This document shows positions 13,727 through 28,700 of a DNA stretch of 64,000 nt, one piece after another. Every line of letters begins with the position of its first letter. The stretch's first letter is position 1. Source of the DNA: Stictocephala bisonia (taxonomy: Eukaryota > Arthropoda > Insecta > Hemiptera > Membracidae); the NCBI GenBank assembly GCA_035578905.1, contig JAQJVL010000323.1, forward strand, positions 248,001 to 312,000, given 5' to 3'. Below the pieces are notes generated by a model, which searched no databases, was not told where the DNA came from, and saw only the letters and a program-made list of their open reading frames with translations. The position numbers and the translations under genes were made by a program.

Positions 13727-16700
13727 CTACAAAATATCCACAGTATGGTTACTACTATATATTCATTGATGGAATCATTAGTATGCCGACCATAAAACCG
13801 TATCTGTTAAATGAACTAAACAGGTAACCTGTTGCTTGAGGTGATTATTTTAACTCATATTTTTAAGTATTTTAAGTATTAAGTGTGTTTTATGTATTTC
13901 AATCACTTTCAATGTTTAATTTATATATATATATATTTTTTTGTTTTCAAAGGAGAGCTTATGTTAAAATAATTAATATTCTCAAAATAATTACTTTATT
14001 TGGAAACACAAAAGTTAAAAATAAATAAGTATCATGCTGAAGCTCTGTTTTTACAGGGAATTATTAGATAATGATAGTTTTGAGAAAACCCCCCCCCTGA
14101 CGTGACCTGAACCAATCTGTGCATTAATCAGGGGCTTCGAGGTACAACATACTTTGCTAGTTCAACAGCCAATATAACTTGAGTAAAACTTTTATGTTCT
14201 CTTATTTGAAAAAAAAATTGGACTCAGGGTCAACTAATACATACATTTCTATATCTTTACTACTGTAAAAGATAGGCATTTCACATAAGTTGCTTTTTGC
14301 TAGTAACATACGTGACTAGATGATGTACAATTATTTCTAATATTTAATATATTAGGTAAAATACAACAAATTTTCAAAATTTGATAACTTTACTGTTATT
14401 TTCTTTTATGATAGATTTTTTAAACAAAGTTAAACAATATTTTTCTCCAAAAACCTATTTCATAACAGAGATGTACTCTCGGGTCAAAAAGTATAGATAC
14501 TCGAGTTTGAGCGTTTACTGAATTGTAACCAGTGCACCTCAAAACATGAAAGTTACATCAACATTTCACAAATTTATTTATGCGTATTTAGGCCCTACAT
14601 ATAATTTTAAAATTTTTAATGAGATTTTTATTTATCCTTAAAACGGTTTGAGTGAGAAAAGTAGCTGTTTTTGGCGTTTTTAAGACAATGCTGACTTTAA
14701 AAATTTTTAATATGAAAATTACTAGTCCAATTGTTATGAAAATTTAACAGCTGTGTAGACCATATATTTTTACATCTAATTTGTTCATCCCAGAATTTTT
14801 ACTCAATTAAAAAAAGTTGTTGTAAATTTTGTAAAATTATTTTATTTTTTGATTGGTTGAAGGTAGAAATGTAAATAAAGGCTTAAAATGTAGGTCTTGA
14901 TTCATACAAACACAATACTAAACCATAAATTAGATACGAGGTGTTAAAAAAATTAAAGTTAGGTGTAATTGAAGCGGTGCCGTGATGCAGTGACGCGTGA
15001 AATCGGTACCGCTATGCAGGGAAAATTCCCAGCCGTAACTGGTTTTCGAGGGCCAGGGGCTGCTAGTGGAGGTGAGTCATATGCCGATCACCCTTGGTTG
15101 AATCATACTTATCCCAAACAATAATGTGGCATACTTTTGCGGAAATGGACCTATTACACATCAAGTTTGGACTCAGTTTAACTCGTTCTGTCTATGTTGT
15201 TCTCTGTGTTCACATCAGTCAAGATGCCGAGAGGAGCTCAACTATCTGATGGTGAAATCGCGATGATTGTTAGTGCTATATGTTTTTTCAAGAGTGAAGC
15301 TACTAAGAGTAATGACAGTGTTACCCAGTTTACCAGTAAGTTTCGGAGTGCATCGGAAAGTCTATATCATCGGTGAAGAGGTGCGGCACTTCTATGAAGG
15401 AAAATCAAGAGGATGATAATGGTGGACCAAGTAAGAAGTACTGTGTACGGACGGGCCGATCAAGCTGGATGATTTAACTCTTGGAGTAATAAGGCGAACC
15501 ATTTATGATTTTTACCTAAAGAAGACCTACCCTACAATCAGTAACTTAAATAGTAAATTAGTCCAGACCTTGACACATTTTCTAAAGATGTCAAAAAATA
15601 CTCTTACGAAAATTGTACAAAAATTAGGATTTTCTTTCAAGAAAATGAATAAAAAAGCAATCTTAATGGAGTCGACAATTATCGCTGCTTCACATCATGC
15701 ATATTTAAGAAAAATTAAGGACCTAAGATCAAAAGGATACAAACTCTTTTTCACGGACGAAACTTGGTGTGGAAAAAAACCATACAATGTCTTACGGTTG
15801 GGTAGAGAACGTTTTAACATCATTGAAAAATAACTTCAACAATTACGACCAGTACAGAGGATGTATTCAGCAAATCTACGGTTGGAGAGGAGGCTTCAAG
15901 ACACCATCAGGAGCAGGGAAAAGAATAATAATATTGCACATTGGCAGAGAAGATGGTTTTTTACCTGGAGCTGAATTGTATTTTATTGGGAAAAAGAATT
16001 CTGGAGATTATCACAATGAAATGAACGCTAAACATTATGCAGAATGGTTCGAAAAGGTCTTGAGGCTACTCCCTGAAAAATCGGCGATTGTACTTGACCA
16101 GGCACCGTACCACAGATTGGTAGATCCGGTTACAAAAAACCCTACGATGTCTTGGAAAAAGGATGATATTATTTTGTTTCTTTCAAATAGAAATATTCCT
16201 CTTCCATCCACAATTCAAACTACGCAAATATGATGAAGGCTGAACTTATCGCCCACGCCAGACCTCATTTTCAAACACCAGTGAAAATAGTTGACCAAAT
16301 AGTGAGACAAGTGCGCCCTGACGTTGAGCTCATATGGCTTCCAGTGGTTCATTGTGAGCTTAACCCGATAGAACTAATTTGGGCGTACGTTAAGGGAAAA
16401 ATCGCTAAAGTGAATATGGCTAACCAGGCAGATAAAGGAAGATCGATGGATGTTATGAACAGTCCTTGCCAAGAAACATTGCGGTCAGTTACTCCAGAAT
16501 TGTGGAAGAATTGTATCAACCATGCAAAATCAATAGAAGATGATTATTGGAAAAACGACAATCTTATAGACTTGCCTCCTGTTGAGCCACTAACAGTAAA
16601 CCTAAATGACAGCTCTACAGATTACTCATCAGATAATGGCTTCTCAGACTAATCTTTAATATGGTACAAACCAGATTAATTTTGTAAATATAAATATTGT

Positions 16701-19700
16701 AAATAGTTAACTTTTTATAAATAATTTTGTACATATTTGACAACGGCTTTACAGCAAGCAAAGCGTTTTTAAACCTGCCATTGGTGGTCCAAAGCCCTCA
16801 TGAGAAAAGGTAATGGGAAATGCAAATAAATATACGCAGTATAGAATTAAATGCTGTATAGTGTATATAATGTGCCACATTTGTTTGGGGTAAGTATGAC
16901 CCAACCAAGGGTGAACGACCTCTGAATCACCTCCACTAGCGCGCCCGCAGCCCCTGGCCCTCGAAAACTAGTTGCGGCCGGGAATTTTCCCTGCATAGCG
17001 GCACCGATTCCACGCGTCACTGCACCGCTTCAATTATACACTTATGTTTAATTTTTTTAAGACCTCGTGTTTAATTTATGGTTTAGTATTGTGTTTGTAT
17101 GAATCAAGACCTACATTTTAAGCCTTAGTTTACATTTCTAACTTCAACCAATCAAAAAATAAAATAATTTTACAAAATTTACAACTTTTTTTTAATTGAG
17201 TAAAAATTCTGGGATGAACAAATTAGATGTAAAAATATATGGTCTACAAGCTGTTAAATTTTCATAACGATTGGACAAGTAGTTTTCATATTAAAAATTT
17301 TGTAAGTCAGGCGATGTCTTAAAAACGCCAAAAACAGGTACTTTTCTCACTCAAACCGTTTTAAGGATAAATAAAAATCTGATTAAAAAATGTTTAAATT
17401 ATATGTAAATACGCTTTTTTTATATTAAATTAAATACATATAATTTAAACATTTACATAAATGTTTAAATTATATGTAAATAAATGTAAATTTATTTATT
17501 AAATTAAATGTAAATAAATAAATTTGTGAAATGTTGATGTAACTTTCATGTTTTGAGGTGCACTGGTTACAACGCAGTAAATGCTCATATGGAGTATTTA
17601 TACTTTTTGACCCAAGAGTAGGTATAACATTTATTCAGATATGATGAAAAGTAAGAGTACTACGATTTTTTAAATTAAAAACATGCTCCAAAGCTGAAAA
17701 ATACCTTGGCCTTCAAGGCACAATTATTCTTTTAAAAGCTGGCCTTAAAAGGGATAAACAATTTTATTAATGGAGTTTGATTCCTTCAAAACTATTGATA
17801 TCTAATATATATTGTGTATATTTTATATTTAATTACATACTGGTCTGTAGCGTAGTTGGTTAAAGCCCAGCTTCATAGGCATAAGATTCTCAGTTCGATC
17901 CCAGAGTCGTAAACATTTTGGAAGGGATCAGCTGATAACCACCGACTGTTCATTTGTTATTAGGCTTTTAATTAATGATACTTTCTAAGGAATAAGTCAG
18001 CCTTAGTTTGTAACAGACTACATTCGCTCAACTATTCATTCAAAATCCATTTTCTCCCATATCATGATGATCGATATCTTATGAATAAATAATTCATAAT
18101 TTTATAGCATATTACTCAAAACAAGACTTACACAAATAAAATCATTTTAATAAAACAAATACAGTTATAAAACCTTTTATATCGCCAGTCCAAGGCATGT
18201 TTCATCTTGAACTTAATGTACGAGTTCAAATATGTACATAGGCTTCTTCCTGAATATCTAGGGATTAATCTACTTTTCATCGAGCAGAAAAGGCTCACTT
18301 TTTGTTAGTTACTTAGTAATTTTTTCTGTTTTCTATATTTATATGTTTGTGTACACACCACTCGAAAAGAAACAGATTCACTTGAAATTATTACACAACA
18401 TTGTATTTATATACTAAGAGAGCTTTTATACATTTAGTACCTAAAATTGTAAACAGGAACAGGGCATCTCAATTATTTCCCAACCTAACTTTATTTCACA
18501 AATGAAAATAAATTTCAGTGCTAATTTGCTACTGTTAACAGCTCATTTATGTGCATAGTATATCCAAATCATATCCTGTAAATTTATTACTGTAACTAAA
18601 TGTTTTTTTGATTATGAAAAGAACTTTACCTTTATTTCAGATAAAATCAAGTTAACAGTCAACCTTTGTTTTTCTACCAACTTAACTAAACATTAACAAT
18701 TAATGGTTAATATCAGACTAAGCCACAGCAAAGTGTGACCGCGTTTAGCTAGTTATGTAATAAATAGGAATCTGGTTTTTGTATTGCAAATTTATTAATA
18801 AAACATTAAGATATACAGATAATCCAGGATCCTAAATAATCAAGTCTTTTGTTAGTGTAGTAGTTAGCACTTATGCTTCCAATGCTTCTGTTTAAAATTT
18901 GCTGAAAGGGATTTGGACTGTTGTCCCTTAACAACGTAGACTAAGTTCAAGATGCCACTGACGTAGATTGATAAAGGGAAAAAAATTCTTGTCGTTTAAT
19001 AACTAGATTAGTTCAAACTGACATCAAATAAAAGTAGAAAGCAAATCTTGCCTTGTTTCCTAAAGTTTTCTTAGGTGGAAAAGTAAATGTACCAACGACA
19101 GGATCTTTTTTCTTCAAAGTTTTGTGGAGGACATAGAATTGAGCATAACGTCGATATATGTTCCACTCTTCATCACATATCCTTAAATGTATCTGAAAAG
19201 AAAGAGTCAACTGTTAGGTTAGGTTAGGTGTAAGAGAGGACCTTTTAGTCCTAACCTCGCTAATTGTGTGTACAATAAAGTGATTTTTCATTTCATTTCA
19301 ATGTGACTAAAACTAGTGAATTATAAAATTTAAATTAATTTTTGTTTTTTAAAGGAGAGGTTGATCCCTTTTCAACCTTTACTCTACCTGTTCCTCACAG
19401 AATATTGATTGACTATTGATCTATGCGGGGAACTCATAAGACAGAGAGAATAACTAGCACAAATAGAATCAGTGAGGCAGGTTTTAAATGGCTTAATGGA
19501 TTGGACTTAGCTCTGTAATCAATATAAAGTCATCTGGGGATCACTTCATATTTTTATTAATATTACATGACTTGAACCTTTCTCGAAATGTACCATAACT
19601 TTTTTTTTTTTTAATTAACAAATAGTAACTGACCATACACAATATATGTATATACACACATAAGACAGAGTAAGGGGGAGAACCAGTTAAGGTGAATATT

Positions 19701-22700
19701 ACTGATAAAAACTAACAGTCAAGGCCAGGATTCGAATCTGCGGTATCTCTAACTCAAGTTAAATGTACTGACCGCTTGGCCACTGACTTTCCCAATATAT
19801 TATATCCTTTGATCTTTAAACCTTAAATTCATTTTTCAAGGTGAATGTATACCTGATTTGCATATACATGAATTTGATGAAAAATATCTGCTAAACTTTT
19901 GTCCAAACAGATAAGTGCACTTTCTGACATTCAAAGGCTGATCGGAGTTAACACCGCCTACCATAGTTTTTTTGACGACACTAATTTAACAAGATCCTAT
20001 AAATTCCCATAAACCACCTTCTACCTGCACGAGGTAGTAAGTAGTGCTGTAGATATGATATTACGACCGATTCACATGTTAACTGGTGCTTAACAAGATG
20101 CTAAACATGACTCTCACTAACCAATCCAGGAATTGGGCAGTGAAGTATTCATTAAAATAAAAATTTAGTTTTAAATTACATAAATAAGGTTTATTGGCTC
20201 TAAAGCAATAAAACTTCTTTTATTTTCTTCACATCAAATGAATAATTATAAAATTTACTTTGTCTGGAAAAAAAAACAATAACCCATTAGCGATGAAACA
20301 CAAGCAGCACACATTCTACGTTACAGACCGGGCCGGGTTCTAGGCATGTAGGAGAGGTAGTGCAAGCGAGATGGTGAATATCCCCCACCATACTTCTCCT
20401 ACGTCTATTGTGTACAGTCTGTTAAAAATCTAGCCTTAGATATGATTTAGGTTGGCTGCTATGTTCATCTAGTTTGCTGGACGGTGCTTGTGTGGATATG
20501 TCAACATAGTTTACATAATTATTAAGATAAAACACTGGAATATAGATTGAGATTGTAATAACAATAATTAAAATAATAATCTTATAGTTAATTTTTTTTT
20601 TCCATAAAGTATAATTTTTGATCGTAATAATTTACTTGAAACCGTTAAATAGCGGATAAATAATATTGTTCAATTAGTTACTTTGAAATTCAAATGACTG
20701 CTACTCTGGAAAGGAAAAGGCCTTCGAAGTCCGGTTTGCGGTAATTAATTTTTCTTGAATGGACCTTTCATTTGATACCAAACTCGACCTATGCTTACAT
20801 TAAATATTTTCGTTCAACTCCTTGTGGCCCGTACCCCTGGAAAGATGAAATGTCGCTAGTGATGTCAAAAAGTGTGTTCTTAGTAACCATGATGATGTAC
20901 AAGATTTCACTTTTACAAGTGAAGTCATACAACAGTTGTGAAAGCGTATCCATATTTTTTTCCACCTTGTATATTATACTCTATGTTTATATATTTGGAA
21001 ATTGTGAACATGGTTTGAATTGTAGCTCTACCAACAAACTACCTGGTAGACATGGTGCTGGGAACCATTGCCGCCAGCTAGGAACACAGAAGGTATCCAC
21101 AAGCTAATGAGAGCAGGATTACACAGATCTTCATCCTCCGAGTCTACAAGAGGCCCTCGCAAGTTCTCCAGCTCTGTTCGCAGACGCTTCACTGTTGCAT
21201 CCTTGGTCTGCAAAGAGCGCTGCATGCGGTCAATCAACTCCAGCAGTTCCGCATGCATCTCTGCTACCTAAAGGTAAAATGAGTTATAAATAGGAAACTA
21301 CAGTTACTTAAAGTTCAGTTTCATAAAGACAAGGCACTGCAGTGGCTCTAAGAGGTGAACACTGACCCGCCTGGAAACTTAGAAACGGATCCTTGTTCAA
21401 AAGATAAGCTTTAGATTAATGGTGATCTCACAACACCCAAAGGGGATTTATGTGTCTAATAATGTCAATGCTATGCCAGCTTTGACGAATTATTAAATTA
21501 AATTACTTAACTAAATCTGGACCCACATGGCTTCCTACGAACAGAATTTAAATTTCCTGCGGCACCTTCTGAAAGAAAGATGATGGCCCAAACCAACTCT
21601 CCTTCACAACCAATCTGATCACCGTCCCATCATGCCTTACGCCCCAAAAACCCCGGGGCCATTCATTGGCTAACTCGCAACTCCTGTTTACCATTGGACA
21701 AACACTGAATAGTGTCTTATAGCTATGAATGGTGGGAGATTCTTGAACTCAGAATTTTGGTGTAATTGACAACCAGCTACTACAGTACTCAATTTTATTC
21801 TCATCAAAAACAAACAAATTTTAATGAATTCTCTTTATTTACACTATAAAAATTCACTCATTAGGTTTTTATTTATTTTTATTTCTTGATTGAACATATA
21901 TAAAGTGGGCTCCCTTTAAATTACCCTCTTCTGTAATGGACTGAAAATATAACCCTCACAATTGGCCTTGAAATATTTCCACGAGTGTTTTGTCACTTTC
22001 AAAGGTCTTGCAAAAGGAATTTTTAAAAAGGTTAAGTCTGCTTTCCTGTCCCAAACAAAAACAAAATAAATTTTACAGTAAAAATAACTAACTTTATGTG
22101 TGAAAATTAAAATTTATACCATTCCAATCCAAATTCAAGTTCCAATAAATTCTTTATTTCGGCCGTCATGAATTCTACGGCAGGTATGTTTTGTTTTTTA
22201 ATTCAAGTTAATTCCAGTTTTGAATATGCATATCTTTAAGTTTCATACAACAGACAATGCAAAATGAGCCTCTTTTAAATTTCAGTCTGTCAATAACAAT
22301 AAGTTTGCTTTTCAAAGAAAAATGTTGTATAAAACATTTTTTTGTCCGTACATGTTTGAGAACATTTTGGCTTACTTGAAACTGGTGCTTGTCAAGACTC
22401 TGTTTTCATGTGATTTGAACAAATTTTATTGCCTTTTTGGGGGAAACTGATATATTGATTTTAATTAAACTTTTTTCTTTGTTCTAAAATGGCTTCAGGT
22501 AGCTATGGACTAATTGAGTATTTGGAATTAATGTCAGGGCTCTGCCTATTCAATGTTACCATGCTATTCTCGTTTCTTATGTGTTTTTTATGTTGTTGTG
22601 ACATTATTTGTGTTTTGTTTTCAGTCTTAAAATACAAACATCTCCTTAACAAAGCACCCGGAGCTTGTTATTAAGCACTATTAACGTGAAACATGTTCAT

Positions 22701-25700
22701 TGAATAATAATGTGGTTAAACAAAAGCTGACAAGTGCAGAATGAAAACATGAATAGTTGCACACTAAATAAGTTTTAAGGACCAAAAAATTAACCCTTAC
22801 AACTCAAAAGGCCACTGGCAGAGGCCAGTTCCCACTACTAGACAACTTGTATTATTTGCCATTTGAACTGTCTTCCCATGTCCCACACGGCCACTGTGAG
22901 TGGCCGCACCACCATCTTGCGCTATGCGTCAGCCATGTCGTCTGCCAGTTGTCACTGGGTCGGAATTGTTTTGTTGACACTCTGCTCATATGGCAAAATG
23001 GACATTAAATTTACATATCTTTGTTTTAATGATAACTTTAAAACTACGTTGTACCACAATTAACAGTTTAAGAGAAATGAAAGAATATTTGTAAGTTGGT
23101 TTCGAGTAAGTCTCAGATATTATCTGATTGTAAGTCATCATTTCCCCCATATTCACTAAATACTAAAATACCAATGTAACTGAAACTAAAACACTAATAT
23201 AAAATAATAATAAATTTTGAAAAATGTATGGATATTTTATTATTTTGACTACTGATTACTTACCAACACAAACACTACGTAGTGCCTTGCGAGCACTGAG
23301 GCAGAGAGGTTAGATCTATAGAACATAACAGCTGGCTAAAATAGTAGGAAACTGACAGACGCTTAGTTTCAAAGTTTCTCAACAGGTTACCACCTTGCAG
23401 AGGAATAATAATGAAAAAGATACTAAACGCAGAACTGAATCGTGGCCACTGACAGTTGCCGTGCGGGTGTTCACCGATTTTCACGCTGGCCACTCACAGT
23501 GGCCTTGAGATCTGGGAAGACATTTACAATAACAAAAATTACAAGCTATCACAGAAATGGCTGTGGCAACTCACAGTGGCCACATGAACCCAGAAGACAT
23601 TTCTTACAGTCTTCTCGAGTGCAGAGGGTTAATTTGTTTTTGTGTTTACCTGCACTAGTTTCTTCTCATAGAGGCCAGCCTCCTCATTGTAACCTTCCTG
23701 CTGCTTCAATAGTTGAACGGCACTCACATATTTACGCAACTGATGCTTCAACAGCTCATTCTCTCTGGAATATAAAAATGATCGCAAACTATATAAAGAG
23801 CCTTTTGTTTGAATATTCATTAAGTAACAACCCATTAAATCTTAATTATTAAAATTCTTTGAAAACTAGAGTTATTTTTAAAAACTGTATTAAAAATAAG
23901 TTATCATTAAATAAACAGTAATGTTTAAGATAAATTTTGACGAATTCATATGGTTATAATAAACCTTTTTAATAGCTATTTAATTACTTTACCTTTAAAT
24001 GTTAATAAATATATCATGATCGATGAAAATAGTGAACATACTTCTGCATTACTCAACAAAGACACTAAATGATCAAAATGAACACTTGGCACTTGAACAC
24101 TGTGACATAATATTTATAAACATTGAGTCTGGGTGGGCCATCAATGATTGTTGAACAATTAATTATTGTTGAATTTGAACAACTCATATAATTACAGTAA
24201 AAAATTATTAATGAAAAACGTTACTTGCAGCAGTCAAAATGTCACTCCAAACTGAATAAGGAGAAGAGTTTTTGGATTGATGTTAGTGTTGACTATTAAA
24301 TAAAATGCAGTGTATGAAGGATTCCCTCGTTACTTTAGCTCACTTCACTTACATGAAGTAGTTTGAAATGCTTACTTACTATTATATTGTTTATTTAAGA
24401 TAGACAGATGCCAATTATAAGCGTATGGAGTTATTTTAAAAATAAGAAAATAACAACAAAATAATGATATGACCATATTTAGATCAGGTTCAGTCAATTG
24501 TACCTGTCCAGAGCCTGTTTGCGTGTTTGTAAAGCCTGCAGGTCCTGCTGATGTTGTTTGTTCACAAGTTTTAGCTGGGCCATTAGACTCTGGTTGGCTT
24601 CTCTTAGAGAGTCAAGATCCTTCTGAAGCCGAGCCACCTTCGAGTCTAGCGCAACATCCACTGTCAACAAATTATCAAACAGTATTATTGACAACAAAAG
24701 GCATTTAACATGATCCGTTCAGTCACTTACTATTTGCATGAGACTGTATGTTTGTAAGAAAATTACGTGTTGATACAAGTCTAAAGAAATTGTAACCAGG
24801 AGTTGGAAATGCAAAGTGTGATTATTTATTCATAAGACGCCGATCGTCAAGATATGGGCGAATATGGATTTCGAATGAGTGTAGATGAGCGAATGTAGTC
24901 ATTGTTACAAACTAAGGCAGACTATTCCTTAGAAAGTGTCATTAATTAATAGCCCAATGACAAATGAACAGCCGGTGGTTATCAGCTGATCTTTCTCAAA
25001 ATGTATTATGACTCTGATTGGGATCGAACTGAGAACCTTTAGCACATGAAGCTGGGATTGAACCAACTACGCTACTGACCAATTTATAACTCCACTGTTG
25101 ATTAAAGGACAGCAGAATGCGTAACTTAGCTGTGAGGCAGACCAAAATGAATTAAGGTCAGTGTAATAAGGTCTTAAGGTAATTTTGTCTTGATTCTCAA
25201 CAGTAGTTTTATTTAATCTGAACCAGATTGGAGTGTAGTACCATTGATTTTACTATATGAAGAGATACTCCATCCATATGGGAGAGTTGTGGCGAGGCCC
25301 CAAAACTGTTTTGAGGCCCCACGCTGCGCTGCGCATAGCCCTATTTCCTCTCTCTTTCGCACGCTCTTCCGTCTCTCTCTCTCACTTCCCTCCTCTTAAC
25401 CCACTCTCCCATTCTCCAGACAGCCGCCCCACCCTCTCCTTCCTCAGGTCCCACACACAAACAACGTCCTGCTTAGATAATTGTTTACGTTATTCCATAT
25501 GACCATCCGGGTTCTCTGTTTTTATATTTGCTTGCATCTCTTTCGAATAATAAAGAATACTGTGTTGATACTATTGTTGATACAGTAAAACTCAGTGTGA
25601 CATTCATATTGAATAAAGAAATATTTATAACTGAATAAATTAAAACACCATATTGATTTATATTATTAACACACCGTGTATTTGTAAATAGACACACTTG

Positions 25701-28700
25701 AATAGACCGCTAACTTATCGGCAATGCTGGCGATAATTACTGCTGATTTAATAAACATTTTCATATTATATAGCCCATCTGAATAATCTTTATTTATTGC
25801 ATTTTAACCATCGATGAGGTGATTAAATCGGCTGTTGTACTCAATCTTTAATTTTTTCATATTCGGCAATTGATTAAAAAATTAATTGTTTTCAAATCCA
25901 ATCAATGACTCTCATTTCAATTATGAAATTAATCTGCAAATATTCCAGGAACATATAATATAGTGAAATACAACAAAAAAAGTGACATTATTTATTTCTT
26001 TGACAAAATAGATATTGAAATAGGCCTATGATATTTATATAGAATAATACTGGGCAAAATATAAAACCCAGGTGAGATTCAAATTTCATGATAGGGTTAG
26101 AAAAAATCATAACAAACCACTAATTTACTTCTATACAAGATAAAAATAGCTTTCATCTTATGGCCTGATTCAGACAATCTATGTATAGGCATTTAATTAA
26201 AAATAGCATTATTTTTCATTTTATTATAAACGTCTGTTTCACTATTACTGTCTGTAACATTAACATATTATTTGGTTCCAAGTAATTACATGATTGTTTG
26301 TAAAATATTTCATTGTTTGGTGAATGGTCAGTTTTCATTTTTTTCGGAATCATGAAGAGTTGTGACTCTTATTACTTCCTGAGAAAAACAATCTCAATGT
26401 CAATTGAAATTGGTTAGGAAATATTATTGTGATAGAATATAACTAGACTACTGATTATTTGGATTCAATTTTCATTATTTTAATCAGGTTGAAATTATTG
26501 TAAATTTTATTTATGTCCCCCTTTCAAAAATTCCGTTCTATAACATTGATTGAATCAGACCATTGTAAAAAGTATGTCTAAGGCGAATATAATTATAAAA
26601 AGTATGTCTAAGGCGAATATAATTAAAGTTATCATATCTGTTTTTCATACACGTTTCTATTATTTTACTAGATGTGAAAGTATGGATAAACTGCAATTTA
26701 TTTATATTTTAAATTTCTCTGGTAAAGACACTCTGGAATTACACTGGTAAAATTTCACAATTAGCGTGACCAGCAATAACATAAGAAATAACTAATTTTA
26801 AGTAACTACAGAGTCTAAATAATAACAAAATAAACTAAAGCCGCACTCTGTGGCGTTTTTAATTATAACAGAACAAACAATGCCAAGAACTAACAAAACT
26901 ATATAAACGGCATCTTCAGGTTAAAGAACACAAATAAGTCCAAGTGGGACGCGTCACAAATTAATTAAAACTTAACAAACACAGTTCACACACGAGGAAA
27001 ACAACGAATATTAAAACTTTCGGTAGGCCTACCACACACATTTCACTGTCCACGGCGTGCCAAGGAAGCAGATTTTAATATTGTGGTATTTATGACAAAT
27101 AGTTCAATTTACTTTTAAACAAAAGTAATATTCATTTATAATTAAAAATACAACAATAATATTATACAATGCAATATTGACAAGAATTTGGCAATTCTAT
27201 TAGCTCAACTATTTCTTTGAAAAACCACTTGTTAAGTTATTTATTACCTTCCACTGCTCAGATACATCACCTTTACAGTTTTCCAATGATGTTGAATAAT
27301 AATTGTTTTTTTTTGTAAAATTGATCACATTATTTAATTGATTAGTATATTTTGCAAAATAATTTTGAAAAACTCTTTCATATGGTATTCTCATAGAAAT
27401 TTTATATAATTTTTAACGTCTCTCAAATTTACTCGTATGTAAAATGTTTGGTGTTATCCAGGGACTTAACAAAAAAAATTAGCCTTTAACAATTTAGAAC
27501 TACCACCATTTTTCTTACTACTTCTAAATATACAATTCCTTAAAATATCAATAAACTTACAATACGCAGTATTTACATAATTTTAGATAATGCATAATGT
27601 TTTAACTAAACATCTGTAACATACTGTTATTTACATTGACAAAATAACAAAAATATGTCCTCTAACATTTTTCATATTCACAAACCCCTAAGGCCTAAAT
27701 AAAAGATCGCGATTTCTTTCCGTGCAAGACAAACCACAGAACGGAATAATATCCCACTTTGACTTGACTCTCTATCAAGGCCTATCGGCGACACAGATGG
27801 AGGGGCGACAGTAAACAAGTACTTCCGGACGCTTGTCTCATGAGAAAGGAGAGAGAGAGAATGGGGGAATGAGAGGGAGTGATTAGTTCCTTTACTGCTC
27901 ACAGGTTGTGCAACCGAACAGTCGAAACTGGAGGCAATTTCGACCTCTTTAACTTGATTGACGACAGGTTGCAGCACGGTCGCTCCCATTTTCCGTGCCT
28001 CAATATTTAACATTGGATGGAACTATCTTCTATGTATAGTAAAATCAATGGTAGTACCTGATTTGCATATTTAAATATAATTTTATGTTAATTTATTTAC
28101 ATTAATGTTCATACTTAATTAATATAAATCATAATGTTGTATACTATTAAAAAGAGAAATATAACTCATCATTTTCAAGACTTAAGGAGAAGGATTTTAA
28201 TCTAGTAGACTCGCTGATCCAAACTAATTGGGGCAGAATTGATTTTGGAAAACCTAATTTTTCGGATTTTCCTGAAAATACTTCCATACTTGAAAAAAAT
28301 CATACATAAAACATACAATATTATTAAGAACAGTTTTTTACTATCAAATGCAACAATAATATACAATTAATAAGCAAGATGAAATGAACCGTGTAATATT
28401 TGTTAACACTCGGAACTGCTTGTAGAATTCAGTAAATCAGCTTAGAGAAGTTACGTGTACAATTCTGACATTATCACACTTGCCCAAACAGCACTGTCAT
28501 TCTGGCATCAGCAATTCATATATGTGTTGTTTGTATACCTTAACCCTATATATAACATTGTTTATTGAACCCAAGCAGGTAGCCTGCACCGACGCTATGG
28601 CTCTCATACTACATTACGTAGAGCAACATCCCGCCGCGACCCCAGCGGACAAAACATGTTGAGACACTAGAGTTTTTTTGGTTTCAGTAGAGAGAGAAAT

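Larger units (their letters stand above)
13727..19051 (-). other. SNX29 intron 10 (GC-AG)
   Basis: Contains the 3.1-kb Tc1/mariner-type element (14476-17618) and a SINE (17838-18092). I recognise nothing in 13727-14470 apart from a C9 run near 14089, nor in 18095-19050, where a weak tRNA-like stretch near 18860 is too degenerate to call. Confidence 0.8.
19193..24503 (-). other. SNX29 introns 7, 8 and 9 (between the exons at 19192 and 24504)
   Basis: Intron 9 (19193-21042) holds a LINE tail, a SINE and a dispersed repeat. Intron 8 (21268-23649) holds a TTAA-flanked MITE. Intron 7 (23765-24503) and the stretches 19310-19680, 19800-20590 and 21270-22785 contain nothing I recognise. Confidence 0.75.
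25234..28056. mobile_element. Candidate 2.8-kb element bounded by inverted repeats
   Basis: The left end has accattgattttactata then actccatcca. The right end, reverse-complemented, has accattgattttactata then gttccatcca. Subterminal CT-rich/GA-rich blocks (25340-25440 and 27840-27885) are also roughly inverted. Inside are a minus-strand LINE fragment and an open frame of 111 codons (28013 to 27678) with no recognised domain. No transposase seen. Confidence 0.5.

Noticed and set aside
18860..18960. Another tRNA-derived SINE
   Set aside because: A weak A-box-like stretch only; no B box recognisable.
19210..19230. Telomeric repeat tract (TTAGG)n
   Set aside because: Only three to four units, at the start of a LINE/SINE tail; too short for telomeric DNA.
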